A stretch of 64,000 nucleotides of DNA from Yamagishiella unicocca (taxonomy: Eukaryota > Chlorophyta > Chlorophyceae > Chlamydomonadales > Volvocaceae), in the NCBI GenBank assembly GCA_003116995.1, contig BDSL01000032.1, positions 558,001 through 622,000 on the forward strand. Direction: 5' to 3'. Position 1 is the stretch's first letter; every line of letters begins with the position of its first letter. The translations under genes and the position numbers were made by a program. Of the stretch, positions 12,051 to 21,955 are shown one piece after another. The notes below the pieces were generated by a model that had not been told where the DNA came from, did no database searches, and saw only the letters and a program-made list of their open reading frames with translations.

Positions 12051-14500
12051 CCTTGCTGTGATACTCGTCGCTGTGATATAACTTCCTTGTGGAAAATTCG
12101 TTCAAAAGCGAGCGAGTAGCGCTTAGTGGACCAACTGCTCACGCCGGTTCCCGGTTCAAAGGCTTCTATTGCTGGCAATACACATGCGAATATGCCAGGT
12201 CATATATAAATGAAAGAGATGGTTACGCCGTTTGTATATCCGTGCATATCTTACTGCAGGAAGATGCTCAACCCGTCCCCACCCCCCCTGGAGCGTGATA
12301 CAGTGTGAGCTTTGTGGTCCTTCGGCGTCTAGTCGCTACTTGTAGAACGAAAGTACTCAATGGCATTTATGGTGAATGCACATATTATATTTATTTCGAC
12401 CTGAACCCGCTTCAACCAGTCTAGGTTAATAACAGTACCGGTATAGAGTTTCTTTGGAGACACCCGGGGTCATCTTGCCTGTATTAGGAGCAAATTTGCT
12501 ACTTATACAGCGGTTGTTGTGGCTGAGTTCATTTCATGGACTGGCTGACATGGCGTGACGCCTACTCACGACAATTCGGGTTTTTTCCCGAATTGGTGTT
12601 CACATGCGCATTTTTGCACAAAAAACATACGGTTTGTGGATTGGTGGACTACGTATACTCTATTCTTATAGCGTTTTACACTACACAACGTAAGGAACAT
12701 TTTCCTATGCGTTGGCATGGAATGTGGCGACGGACGTTGTCACCAGTTGTCACCGGCCATTTGGCTGCTAATCCTCCAGTTTTTAACGCCGCCGCCAGTA
12801 GAATTGCGCCCATTAATTTTAATCTTCGTATATGTAATGGGCTAAAAAAATGTAATGGCCGGATGCTCACGGAGGTAGCGCTTTGTGGCAACCCATGGGT
12901 CGTCAACACCGTGCCAAAAGACCGACAGCGGCGCAGGCTTTGGGCAGTTCGTGCTGTGCATACAGCATATGCGCGTCGTGGGCAACGGGTGGGCGAACAC
13001 AGAGCTGCGGAAGGGCCTTAGCCAGGTGCCCGTGCTGCCCGTGCTGCCCGTGCCGCCGCTGGGTGCCCATGCCGCCGCTGCCCGTGCCGCCGCTGCCCAG
13101 TTGCCGAAGCCACCACCGGGCATGGCTTGAAATACGCAGGCCGTAAACTGCAAGCTCTAATCGGTGGAGTTTTTGTTCATTAGTTATGTGCAGATCCGTT
13201 TGCGTTTTCATCTGCATTTCTACAAAGCAAGCTGCCAACACTTTTTCCATAACCACCAGCACCTGGCTGCGGAGCCTGCTGCCTACTTCTCCCTGCCCTG
13301 GTTCCTTTGACCCCTCTCTGGCCCGTGGCCTGGCCACAGCTCGGGATGTGCTGCCTCCTAATGTTGGCGCTGTCGCAGTCATTGGTGCGTTGGTATCAAT
13401 GGTCGAGATAAACCTGTATCGCCATACATTATCATTGCCCCATCTGCCAGGTCCGCCGGCTCCCGCTGCTGGGTACGCCGCCGCCCATGCTTCCTTGTAC
13501 AGAGCCCTACAGGGCCCCACTGCCAGGTCCGCCACTCCCGGTGTCGCCGCCCTTGCTTCCATGTGCAGAGTCCAGTCCCTCCGCTGCTGGGTCCGCCTCC
13601 CCCCCTACAGCCCTACTGGGTCTGGTGCCGCCACTGACAGATAAACCACCTAGTGCATGCCTCGCAAACCCTCGAAGGCTGGGATATGGCGTCTGGTTGG
13701 CAGCTAGAAAGGAAAGACGGTTTTCCCCCTGCGTAGCCTTCGTCCCCGCTGCCTGTTTGCCCTTATCTCGTGACAATGCTTCGTCTCCTCTGAATCCTTT
13801 CATTAACGGTAAGAATTGCCATCCTTTACAGCGGTAGCGTTTGTTTCGGCAAAGTTCTGGCAAAGCTCTGGCAATGCAGGCAATGCTTCCGTTCCAGTAG
13901 CACCGCTGCCCGCGAGCACCAGCCAAAGGACACCTTTGATATGCTTCTGACCTCCTACAATAAGGATATCACCAGGTTCGGCCATAAAAAGTCAACATCC
14001 TACACCGTTCGCGTACGCTCGCGGCAAAGCTCGCGCCAAAGCCTTCGTGATAAAGCCAGGTATTCCTAAGGAGGAAATGACTAGAAACAGCGTAAATGTC
14101 GACGTTTTCTATGCGAATTAATGCCAGTTTGCGAAGTGGGCGAATACGCCGAATTTGCCAATTTTTGCCAATGGGGGGGGGGCGCATTCGGTTCGCGACC
14201 AATTCGGACCAATTCGCACCAATTCGCTGGGGAGCACCGCGAATTCGCCAAATATTACCACATATGAACTGGTGGCCCACACGGCCGGGAATACCAGAAT
14301 TGGCATCCCGCTCGTGCTAAGGCGGCGGAGGCTCCCTGGGCCCGATGTGCGCACCTTGTCTCTTCAGCTCCGATTGTGAGCCAGCTACCATCCAACATCG
14401 AAAGTAACCAGACGATATAAGACGACGTCCGTTACTCAGTGTCAACGAACCATACTAACAACACACTCACAAGGTATTTCACGTCAACCCTCATGCCCAG
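12051..14500. other. Intergenic, upstream of MCO copy B
   Basis: This contains the presumed MCO promoter and an AT-richer stretch (about 12300-12900). Pro/Gly-type repeats at 13020-13130 and 13490-13630 have a short degenerate unit (GCCCGTGCTG / GCCCGTGCCGCCGCTG). The 14150-14260 stretch repeats ATTCGSACCAATTCG-like words. No gene was recognised. Confidence 0.45.
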
Positions 14501-14898
14501 ATATGCGTTCCTGACTAATGCCCGCGAATTATTCATGCCGGTGCTGGGGCATGACACGTAGGCAAAAAGAGCAGCAGCCAGCACAACAGGGGAAGTTGCA
14601 CTAGAGGCTCCCCTATCAGAAACCGACCACCAACCAACCTAACAGCCTAGCAACCGACGAACGAGGGAAGCGCCGCAACGATGCAGGCATCCGTCCGTCA
14701 TCCCGAAAAGCCCGGACCCCAAACAGGGCTCAACGGAAAGTAAGAAGCAAGGGAGACCCACCACCCCAAAACAACCCGGACCGAAAATACCAGTACCTCA
14801 GCACAAGGTGACTGGCGACAACCCGCAAAAAAGGATGCCGAGTCCGGTACAGCCGCCGGACCGAGATGAGGCCGCAATGCCTCGGACCGTCATCAGCC

Positions 14899-15399
14899 TC
14901 AGTGAGGTGATGCGAGTTACGGGTTCGGCCAATCCCTTCAGAGCCATGGGCTCTGTGACCTTTCAGTTCCTATTCGCCAACCCAGCAGCACACCGGCACA
15001 AATCAGTTTCGTGGGAGGAGCTATCGCCGACCGCCTGAAACGGTCACTGTCCGCAGCAATGCAGGACATTATACAAGAGATGGATATCTCTTTTGGAGCG
15101 CCCTCAGCGTGGCCCACCACATAGGCCTTTACGCGGCCAAAATCACGGTGGTCATGCCAGCGGCGGCGGTCGCCCGGACCTTGGCGCTGGTCTCTGCCGA
15201 CGGTTTCATCAACATCGACATGGTCTATGTTGATAACCAGGAATACCCGGTGGAGGTGGTCGGCTCGGTGGAGGGGCACCGCACAGCTGCATACAGCTTG
15301 GCCGGCATACCGGAAGGGATGTGGCGAGTGGAAGCCACCCAGATCCTAACGATGCTGTATGGCCGCCCTCACACGGATCTGGTGGTGGACCACCTCAGC
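14899..15399. repeat. Left arm of about 500-bp inverted repeat
   Basis: Reverse complement of 15405-15907 with scattered mismatches and small indels. It carries a frame related to the right-arm ORF (NIDMVYVDNQEYPVEVVGSV against NIDTVYVDNQAYPVEVVGSM). Near 15115-15140 a one-base loss and a TAG break that frame. Confidence 0.85.
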
Positions 15400-15899
15400 G
15401 TCATGCTGAGATGGTCCACCACCAGATCAGTGTGAGGATGGCCATAGAGCATCGCCAGGATCTGGGCGGTGTGCGCTCGCCACATCCCTTCCGGTATGCC
15501 GGCCAAGCTGTACGCAACTGTGCGGTGTCCCTCCATCGAGCCGACCACCTCCACCGGGTATGCCTGGTTATCAACATAGACTGTGTCGATATTGATAAAA
15601 CCATCGCCAGAGACCAGCGCCAAGATCCAAGCGACCGTGGCCTCTGGCATGACCACCATGATTTTGGTCACATAATGGCCAGCTGTGGAGGGCCACACTG
15701 TAGGCGCTCCAGAAGAGATATCCATATCTTGTACAGTGTCCCGCATTGCTGCGGACAGTGACCATTTCAGGTGGTCGGCGATAGCTCCTCCCACGAAACT
15801 GATCAGCGCCGGTGGGCTGCTGGTGGCCATGAATAGGAATTTAAACATCACAGAGCCCATGGCTCTGAAGGGGTTGGCCGAACTGGTAACTCGCATCAC
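15369..15899 (-). CDS. Unrecognised 176-aa mobile-element ORF (right arm of inverted repeat)
   Basis: This frame has no family I can name. It holds hydrophobic and acidic segments including FVGGAIADHLKWSLSAAMRD, GFINIDTVYVDNQAYPVEVV and SLAGIPEGMW. A diverged copy is encoded on the opposite strand in the left arm, and there the frame is broken. The protein's last 30 or so residues read through the hairpin centre into the left arm, so the true C-terminus is probably lost. It is likely part of a gag- or ORF1-like protein of the surrounding element; this is inferred from context only. Confidence 0.4.
   Translation of the reverse strand: MMRVTSSANPFRAMGSVMFKFLFMATSSPPALISFVGGAIADHLKWSLSAAMRDTVQDMDISSGAPTVWPSTAGHYVTKIMVVMPEATVAWILALVSGDGFINIDTVYVDNQAYPVEVVGSMEGHRTVAYSLAGIPEGMWRAHTAQILAMLYGHPHTDLVVDHLSMTLRWSTTRSV
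15377..15427. repeat. Perfect hairpin at centre of inverted repeat
   Basis: GATCTGGTGGTGGACCA pairs with TGGTCCACCACCAGATC. Inside it CTCAGC pairs with GCTGAG around the five-base loop GTCAT (15400-15404). Confidence 0.9.
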
Positions 15900-15907
15900 C
15901 TCACTGA
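15405..15907. repeat. Right arm of about 500-bp inverted repeat
   Basis: Reverse complement of 14899-15399. It keeps the longer open frame, so it resembles the parental element more than the left arm does. Confidence 0.85.
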
Positions 15908-16969
15908 CTGGAGGCTGGGATGCAGTGGAGCCTCGGCATCCCTTGTCAGTGCTGTACCATTATTGGTCTGCTGGTATCTCCATCCGGGAGGTGTCTCCTG
16001 GGTCGTCCAGCTGCAGCGCCCCATAAGGATTTGGCGCCATCCTTATGGCGATTTGTTGCCCAACCGGGGTGTCCTGCTGCTGGAGCTGCAGCCATTGGGC
16101 GGTGTCCAGGTCCCTGGTGTGCAGGGCTGCACTCCTCCCACCCTCCATGTTCACGCGGTGGCACTGCTGGTCGGGCGTCTCTCCCGAGTGCTGTAGAGAG
16201 CGGCTCGACCTAAGCCCGGGTGGCCTCGGGTGCCCAGGGGAAACCGGGGTATAGCACCCGGTTCGTATGGCTGCCTCCCCCACGGCCCTGGCGGCCGCAG
16301 CCTTATCCGCTGCCGACGTGTTCCTGGAGGCCATCATACGTGAGGTCGTCCACCGCGGCCTGGTACTGCGGTGTACCGACTTCCAGGCCCCGGGTCAGCG
16401 ACCCCATGACCACAGCCACGAAGGAGGCCGGGGATGCCGGTCTCATGGCTGGGCCCGCGGCCCCTGACTGCCCTTCTGCAACGCCTGCTTGCTGTGCTTT
16501 TGCCTCTGCGGCTGCTGCTTCTGCTGCTGCTGCGACTGCCCTCCGTGTAGGCATGCCCGCCCGCATGGCTGCCATACCCCGTGGCATGGCTGCTGCCCCC
16601 AACTGCGCGGCCGCCGCCCCCAACGGCCCTGCTGCCACATCCGACCGTGCGACCGCCCCGCCCGATGGCGCATGGCGCGGCTGCGGCTGCGGTGTGTCTG
16701 CCACGCGACTGCGGCTGCGGTTGTGGCTGCGGCATGGCTGCCGCGCGACCACCACGCCTGACAGCGCGGCTGCCGATGGCGCGGCTATCGCACCCAATGG
16801 CGCAGCTGCCGGCCCCAACGGAGCAGCTGCTGCACCCGACAACACGGCTGCCCCGACAGCGCGGCTGGCGCGCCCGACGGCGCGGCTGGTGCACCCGCTG
16901 TTGTTGCCCTGTTACGGACAGGCAGCGGCTCTCCACCCGCGACTGCCACGCCCTACTGCCTTGCTGCAG

Positions 16970-17155
16970 CCGCCGTGCCCGAAGGCCCTGCCGCCGTGCC
17001 CGACGGCCCTGCCACCCTGCCCGAAGGCCCTGCCGCCGTGCCCGAAGGCCCTGCCGCCGTGCCCGAAGGCCCTGCCGCCGTGCCCGAAGGCCCTGCCGCC
17101 GTGCCCGAAGGCCCTGCCGCCGTGCCCGAAGGCCCTGCCGCCGTGCCCGAACCGG
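16970..17155. repeat. 21-bp tandem repeat (heptapeptide-coding), about 8-9 units
   Basis: Unit CCGAAGGCCCTGCCGCCGTGC is repeated with few changes. Because 21 is a multiple of 3, all six frames stay open and give long artefactual ORFs. On the minus strand one frame reads repeated GRAFGHG. Confidence 0.9.
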
Positions 17156-17488
17156 TAGCCAATACAATGAAATAGAAGCGCCTTTTTCAATGCCGACAAA
17201 TATTTGAAGGAGGCTTCCAGATACAGGCAAAGGAGGAGTATGTAACCACGTATCACCTGAGAGCTTCCGTTAAAAATACGGTACGAGTGTCGTCTTTAGC
17301 GTCAGGCGATAGACGTGCCCGATGGCTCCCTCCGTATGAAACCGCTCTCTGGAAAGCGGCATCACAGTTGTTCCGCGTCACCCTGTACTATCTTGGGGAT
17401 GCCCGGTCGTCATGTGGCTTTGGGCCCGGCCTGCGCCGCGATGGACGTGAGATGGGCGGTGTTGATCATCGCGAACTTCGTAACAATT

Positions 17489-17851
17489 TCAGCACCACCC
17501 TTCATCATTTACACCACACATATTCATGACTTCAAACTTGCGGTCCATGACTGCAAAACTGGCATAGAACTTGCGGTCCGTGGCAGCAAAAGTGGCATCA
17601 AACTTGCGGTCCATGGCAGCGAAAGTGGCATCAAACTTGCGGTCCGTGGCTGCAAATCTACTTTCCATGGTGGCTTGAATCTTGGCCACCTGGTCTGCCG
17701 GCATGGACGCCTGCCTGACGTCTTCAGGGAACCTGAGCGAGGTGGAGCGGCACCGGCACCGGTGGGACACTGTGTACCGTGCAAATTGACAGCAGCGCGG
17801 AGGGAAACAGCGAGAAGAACGAGATTTCCTGAACACGCCACTGATGATCAC
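17489..17851 (-). CDS. Repetitive coiled-coil-like ORF, probably mobile-element derived
   Basis: A 120-aa minus-strand frame. After about 60 residues without recognisable features (ending PADQVAKIQATMESRFAA) it has four tandem 11-residue units of the form DRKFDATFAAM / TDRKFYASFAV, encoded by 33-nt repeats at about 17525-17665. Such regular hydrophobic/charged repeats are typical of coiled coils and occur in gag-like proteins. It ends shortly after the repeats (EVMNMCGVNDEGWC). The location inside element debris suggests it is not a host gene. Confidence 0.4.
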   Translation of the reverse strand: MIISGVFRKSRSSRCFPPRCCQFARYTVSHRCRCRSTSLRFPEDVRQASMPADQVAKIQATMESRFAATDRKFDATFAAMDRKFDATFAATDRKFYASFAVMDRKFEVMNMCGVNDEGWC

Positions 17852-18652
17852 TCAACCCAAATATGCCGTCTTGTCAGGCCGACGGCCCGTCAGCTGTCGC
17901 ATCGCTGCAGCGCCAGCCACTTGGTATTGTAGTTATTTATGCTCCAAACGTAACTTAACTGGTACTAGGAGGGGTACTTAGGTTTTTCTGAAGTATTTAT
18001 AATCTCCTAACGGGTACAGTATAACTACGTCCAGGCCCCAGCACTTCGTGCGCAGCTGCAGCTGGCATCGCTGTGAGAGTTACCGAAGCGCCGGTACACA
18101 AAGAAAGGGCGCGGGATCCTGGGCGGTACGACGGGAGGCCCAGTTGGCAACTTCAATGTGGGAGCGCAGGGTAGCCGCCTCCCACAATTTACGGGACGAG
18201 AAGTACTGCGGAAAGGGTGCGCGGAAATCGGGCATCGTTGGTGTAAGCATAACACGCGCAGCCTATACCGCACCACCTTCGGGACGAAATGTACGGACGC
18301 TCATGTGCATGACAAACAGCGAACGAGCAGCAGCAAGTAGGTTGGCCGCCTGCAGCATAAGCGTCGAGTCAAACCAATACTGCGCGAGGTACAAGTACAG
18401 AGAGTAAGATGCAAATGAATGTCCAGAATCGCCGCTGCAGTCAGCTCGCAACAAAACGGACGGGCTTCCCGACGGGCTTGCCTGCTCGCTGTCCACAGCC
18501 CCGAATCAGGTCGTCAGCAAATGCGTCCTCGCGCACAGCAGGTGAGATGCAGGTCGTGGCTCCCTGGAACCTTCGCAGGCAATCCGCGCACTATAGTCTG
18601 CCACGAATCGGAGCGAATATGCGTTCAGTAATTTTGCAACTGCGTCGCCTAG

Positions 18653-19820
18653 TTAAAGAGGTTTACTGTGATCGCAGAGGAGTACTCGCACTTGCTGCGG
18701 TCCAGCGACGATGACTGGACGAAGACGCTTGAGCTGATTACCGAGGTCAACATCCTGCGGATAGATGTTGAACCTCAGGCGCTGGAGTGCGCCGTCGTGT
18801 CCTTTGCGCGCGGTAAGGCGCGGTGTACCCCCCGCAAGTTACGGTTTTCGGGAACAGTCCTTTCCTCGCACCTCGCCGACGGCCAGTGTTATGTTGGTCA
18901 TTTGCAGGAGGACAATGGCAGCGCGCCGAAAACCTCTACAGGCAGCTTCAGTCGCAGGGCCATGCGCCAGCAAGCGACACGACAACGGCGCTCGTGGCCG
19001 GCCTGGCGAGCGGCCAGCAAGGCCAACGAGCTGCATCGCTGCTGGGAGAGGTGACGGGGGCGGACATGCACGCCCTCAGCCCTGCCTACAACTTGGTGGC
19101 TCGCGCCCTGTCCCGCCAGGGTAAGCGCGAGCTGGCCGAGGGGGTCCCCACCCACAGGCCACTGGAGGAAACCAGCGAAAGGGTTGGTGCGCTGCAGTAT
19201 CGATACAACATTTTAAACATACGTGCAATACGAATCACATTTTCTTTACACGGCGGCGTCGTAGCCGGGGCTTACATGCCCTACTGCGTTGATCGCCAGG
19301 CGTATTCACACCTAGAGAAAAACTGGCGACCCCCGCCCGCCGCGAACACGCCGCTGCCTACACAGGCCACTTGGACGAGTCGTACGACATGCTGACGCGG
19401 ATGATGAAGGCGGAGGTGCCAGTTGACACTAGCACGGTACGTTGCCGTACATGAGGTTTTGCCTCCCACGACGCAAAGCAAACCTCCACTCACATACACC
19501 GCAAGCCGCTAATCCTGCCTCACGCATATGCAGTTACTGCGCCTTGCCTTAGAGCTGCTGGCTGGCATGGCGCAGTAGCTGTGGCCACCGTCGCTCTCCG
19601 CCTGCCAGCCCAGCCACCCAGCCGCCGCTTTGCCTGCCCACTACCTGCGCAGTCCCTCCCTCCCCCGCTCCGGATCGTGTAATTGGGTCTTGTCGCTACC
19701 CCTCGCCTCCGATGCCGCACTATCGACTCCCGGCAGTTCACGTCCATCGCCACGTGTTGCATGAACGCTGAGCGCACCGAGCTGGCGGAGGAGGTGCTGG
19801 AAATGCGTGACTACCTGTGA
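18653..19820 (+). CDS. Pentatricopeptide-repeat (PPR) protein, 3' part
   Basis: Four exons join in phase: (18653 or 18678)-18812, 18908-19120, 19366-19436, 19737-19820 (TGA). Translation gives consecutive PPR-like helices: DWTKTLELITEVNILRIDVE; then GGQWQRAENLYRQLQSQG and QRAASLLGEV; then PAYNLVARALSRQG joined to HLDESYDMLTRMMKAEVPVD; then TSIATCCMNAERTELAEEVL. PPR proteins bind organellar RNA and guide processing or stability; the target here is unknown. No in-frame ATG lies between the upstream TAG and the first exon, so the start must be in an exon further 5' that I could not find. Mobile-element debris ends just upstream, so the gene may be 5'-truncated. Splice sites and frame are intact. 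Confidence 0.7.
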
Positions 19821-20519
19821 GCAGCTGAGGGGCGAGGAGGGGGGGAAGGGCAGAGAGGGGAGGAGGTCCGACGTGGGGAGAGAGGAGCGGAGGGGAGGGG
19901 AGGGGATCAAGGGAGGGAAGGAACGGAGGGGAGGGGTGGGGATCAAGGGAGGGAAGGAGCGGAGAGGAGAGGAGGGGAGAGGAGGACTGGGAGTCCGGAG
20001 CTGGAGGCCTCGCCAGGCGGCACCCCGTACTGACTGCAGCCAAGCGCCGCGGCCACCTAGGCAGCCAAGAGCGGGTAGAGAGGAGAGCGGGTAGATAGGG
20101 CGGTGGCGGGACCCGAAGCGGAGCGAGGCGGTGTGCGCAGGAAGCCTATTGAGCGAATGACTTGGGCGCGGGAGCGGAGGGGAGGCGTCGGGGGCCGATG
20201 CACGGAAGAACGCGCGTCTCCACGTGCTGTGGGGCAGTGAGATCCGCTTTCCTCTCTCGAAGTCGGCTGCCACCACGTTGCGACGCTAGTAGTAGTAGGT
20301 AGTGCAGGTCAGGACGGTGGATAGTGGCATGGAGAGTACGGAACGCCCATCACATGACGTGGCAGTTGAGCGGAGGTCATTCCGCAACCTACCAGGGCGA
20401 GCGAGCGCGTACGTACGGCAGGTGTCGAGGGCCTCCCTGGAGGCGTCGATTGACGTGAACGGCGGGACCGGCGCCACCCGTGTGAGACCGCGTGACGCGG
20501 CACTGGAGCAGAGGCTGCA
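19821..20519. other. Purine-rich low-complexity and intergenic DNA
   Basis: 19835-19995 on the plus strand is an imperfect GGAGGGGAGGGG / GGGATCAAGGGAGGGAAGGA array that gives spurious Ser/Pro-rich ORFs on the other strand. No gene is seen in the rest. Confidence 0.6.
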
Positions 20520-21026
20520 GTGAAGGCGACGGTTGCGGTGCGGAAACATCCCGGTGAGTCGACGAAGGAGAAGGAAGGGCCATTTGCTACCGGAACTTCA
20601 GTATTACTTTCCACACGCGGTTGTGGGGCTGGGGGCGGATGGCGTACGGCAGGTGGAGGAAGCATCACCAGGGTCAAAGCGGATCGGTTGACCGGGTGGG
20701 AGCGCCGTCGTGCAGGTGGCTTCGGCCAGCGAAAGCGCGTGTATAACTTCACATGTGGTCCGTGCCCGACGACCTATCCTTTCTTGAGCTGCCCGGTGGC
20801 GCAAGTCCTGGTCGACCAGCTGGCCGTGCGAGTGGGCGCTGGTGTGTCCCGCGGTCAAGTGTCGTTGGTGCTGGCTCCTCCGGGGGTGCAGCAATGTGTC
20901 TGGGACGTCGTGGTGCTAGCGGCCGTCAGCGCGATGGAGGCTGGGCAGCAGTATATGGCGGCTGCCTTGAAGGTGTCGGAGGGTATCTCCCCTGGCGTTG
21001 TTTTGCGGGATCGTGCGGTTCGATGA
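20520..21026 (+). pseudogene. Probable LINE (non-LTR retrotransposon) C-terminal remnant
   Basis: The open frame ends with a segment reading FTCGPCPTTYPFLSCPVAQ then VLVDQLAVRVGAGVS. This resembles the zinc-knuckle region after the reverse transcriptase in LINE ORF2 proteins (C-x2-C, then W/F-x2-CPVAQ-x-V). No reverse-transcriptase motifs are upstream, as expected for 5'-truncated insertions. The following DNA to about 21530 resembles the repeat at 3425-3560 and may be the 3' UTR. Assignment rests on a short motif only. Confidence 0.35.
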
Positions 21027-21289
21027 CGGGTGGTGGACTTCTGGTCCCGTCTTCGCGGCTTCGCGGCGTTTGGGGTCCCGAACAAGGGTTGGGGCGGGGT
21101 TGGTCCTCGCCACCCTTTGCTGCTGGTTGTTCAGGCTCAGCTGGTGGTGGGTGCTAAGGGGCCTGATTAGGTTCTGGCTGGCCGTCGCTCCTGCGGCAGC
21201 TCCCTACTTCCCCCCTCCTTTCGGGCTGGGTGCTGGCCGGGGTTGGGCGCGGATCTCCTTTGTTCTCAGGTGGGGTTTCCTGCTCGGCT

Positions 21290-21520
21290 CCTGTTGAGGA
21301 GCTCAACTAGCTACTCTATCTGAGGGGCTGCTTGGGCTGCAGTTGGTGCACTACTGAAGTACTGACAGGTTTCTCATTTGAGCTACTTCCCCCTGGTGGT
21401 TGGTGCCGATGTTTGGGCCCTTATTCGGGGTTCCTGGTGGTTTGCCGTATCTGGGCCGCCCCGGGCCTGCTCCTTGCCGGCCTCGTGCTCATGGGTGGCT
21501 TTTTGCATCTGGCGTGATGG
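21290..21520 (+). repeat. Diverged copy of the 3425-3560 repeat
   Basis: GAGGAGCTCAACTAG, CTACTTCCCCCTGGTGGT and GGGTTCCTGGTGGTTTGCC resemble words in the same order at 3460-3545. It lies directly after the LINE-like frame. Confidence 0.4.
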
Positions 21521-21955
21521 GTGGTCGATGTGGGTTGGCCTACCGCACATAGAGACGCCGCACGGCGTGCTGTACAAGGCGCCAAACACTGCTGTGCCCC
21601 GACGTGCAATACTGCCCAACACGGCAACCGGGTCGTCCTCAGCCCACCGCCGGGAGCGACCCCATCTTGACCCGGCTCCCTCGTTGCGCACCGTTACGGG
21701 CCAACCCGCAGCTTTGCCGGGCGCCCTCAAGCAATGTGCCGACCGCCTGTAGGGCCCTACAACAAACCACAGCACGCCGCACCAGTGTTGATGTTGATTG
21801 GAAAGCCGCGCCACAGAAACACCGCACCACACCGCACGCTCGGATCTTCACACGTGTGTCACACCACTCTCGACGCTGCCGCCCTCGCCTGCCGCGAATC
21901 GCCGCGGCTTGTCTTGAGACAAGCCGCAGCCGCCGGTTTGCCTCCCCTCCCCCTT

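Larger units (their letters stand above)
14500..17930 (-). mobile_element. Degenerate retroelement-like region with internal inverted duplication
   Basis: On the minus strand the region reads, right to left: a repetitive coiled-coil-like ORF (17489-17851); an Ala/Pro/Gly-rich segment with a tandem heptad (16303-17230); a short frame with AAVDDLTYDGLQ; a 176-aa frame (15369-15899); and a 3' region (about 14530-14645) that recurs at 3425-3560. These pieces are in different frames, so the element is broken. The gag-like character is inferred from low-complexity and coiled-coil content; I cannot name the family. No reverse transcriptase motif was seen. A class II origin cannot be excluded. Confidence 0.45.

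Noticed and set aside
12842..13562. Gly/Ala- and Gly/Ser/Thr-repeat frames on the minus strand
   Set aside because: Frames are short, interrupted and driven by a short repeat (GCCCGTGCTG-type); no start, domain or splice pattern supports a gene.
16220..17230. Long overlapping ORFs on both strands (about 300 codons)
   Set aside because: They are produced by the 21-bp tandem array and Ala/Pro-rich DNA; a repeat unit divisible by three keeps every frame open.
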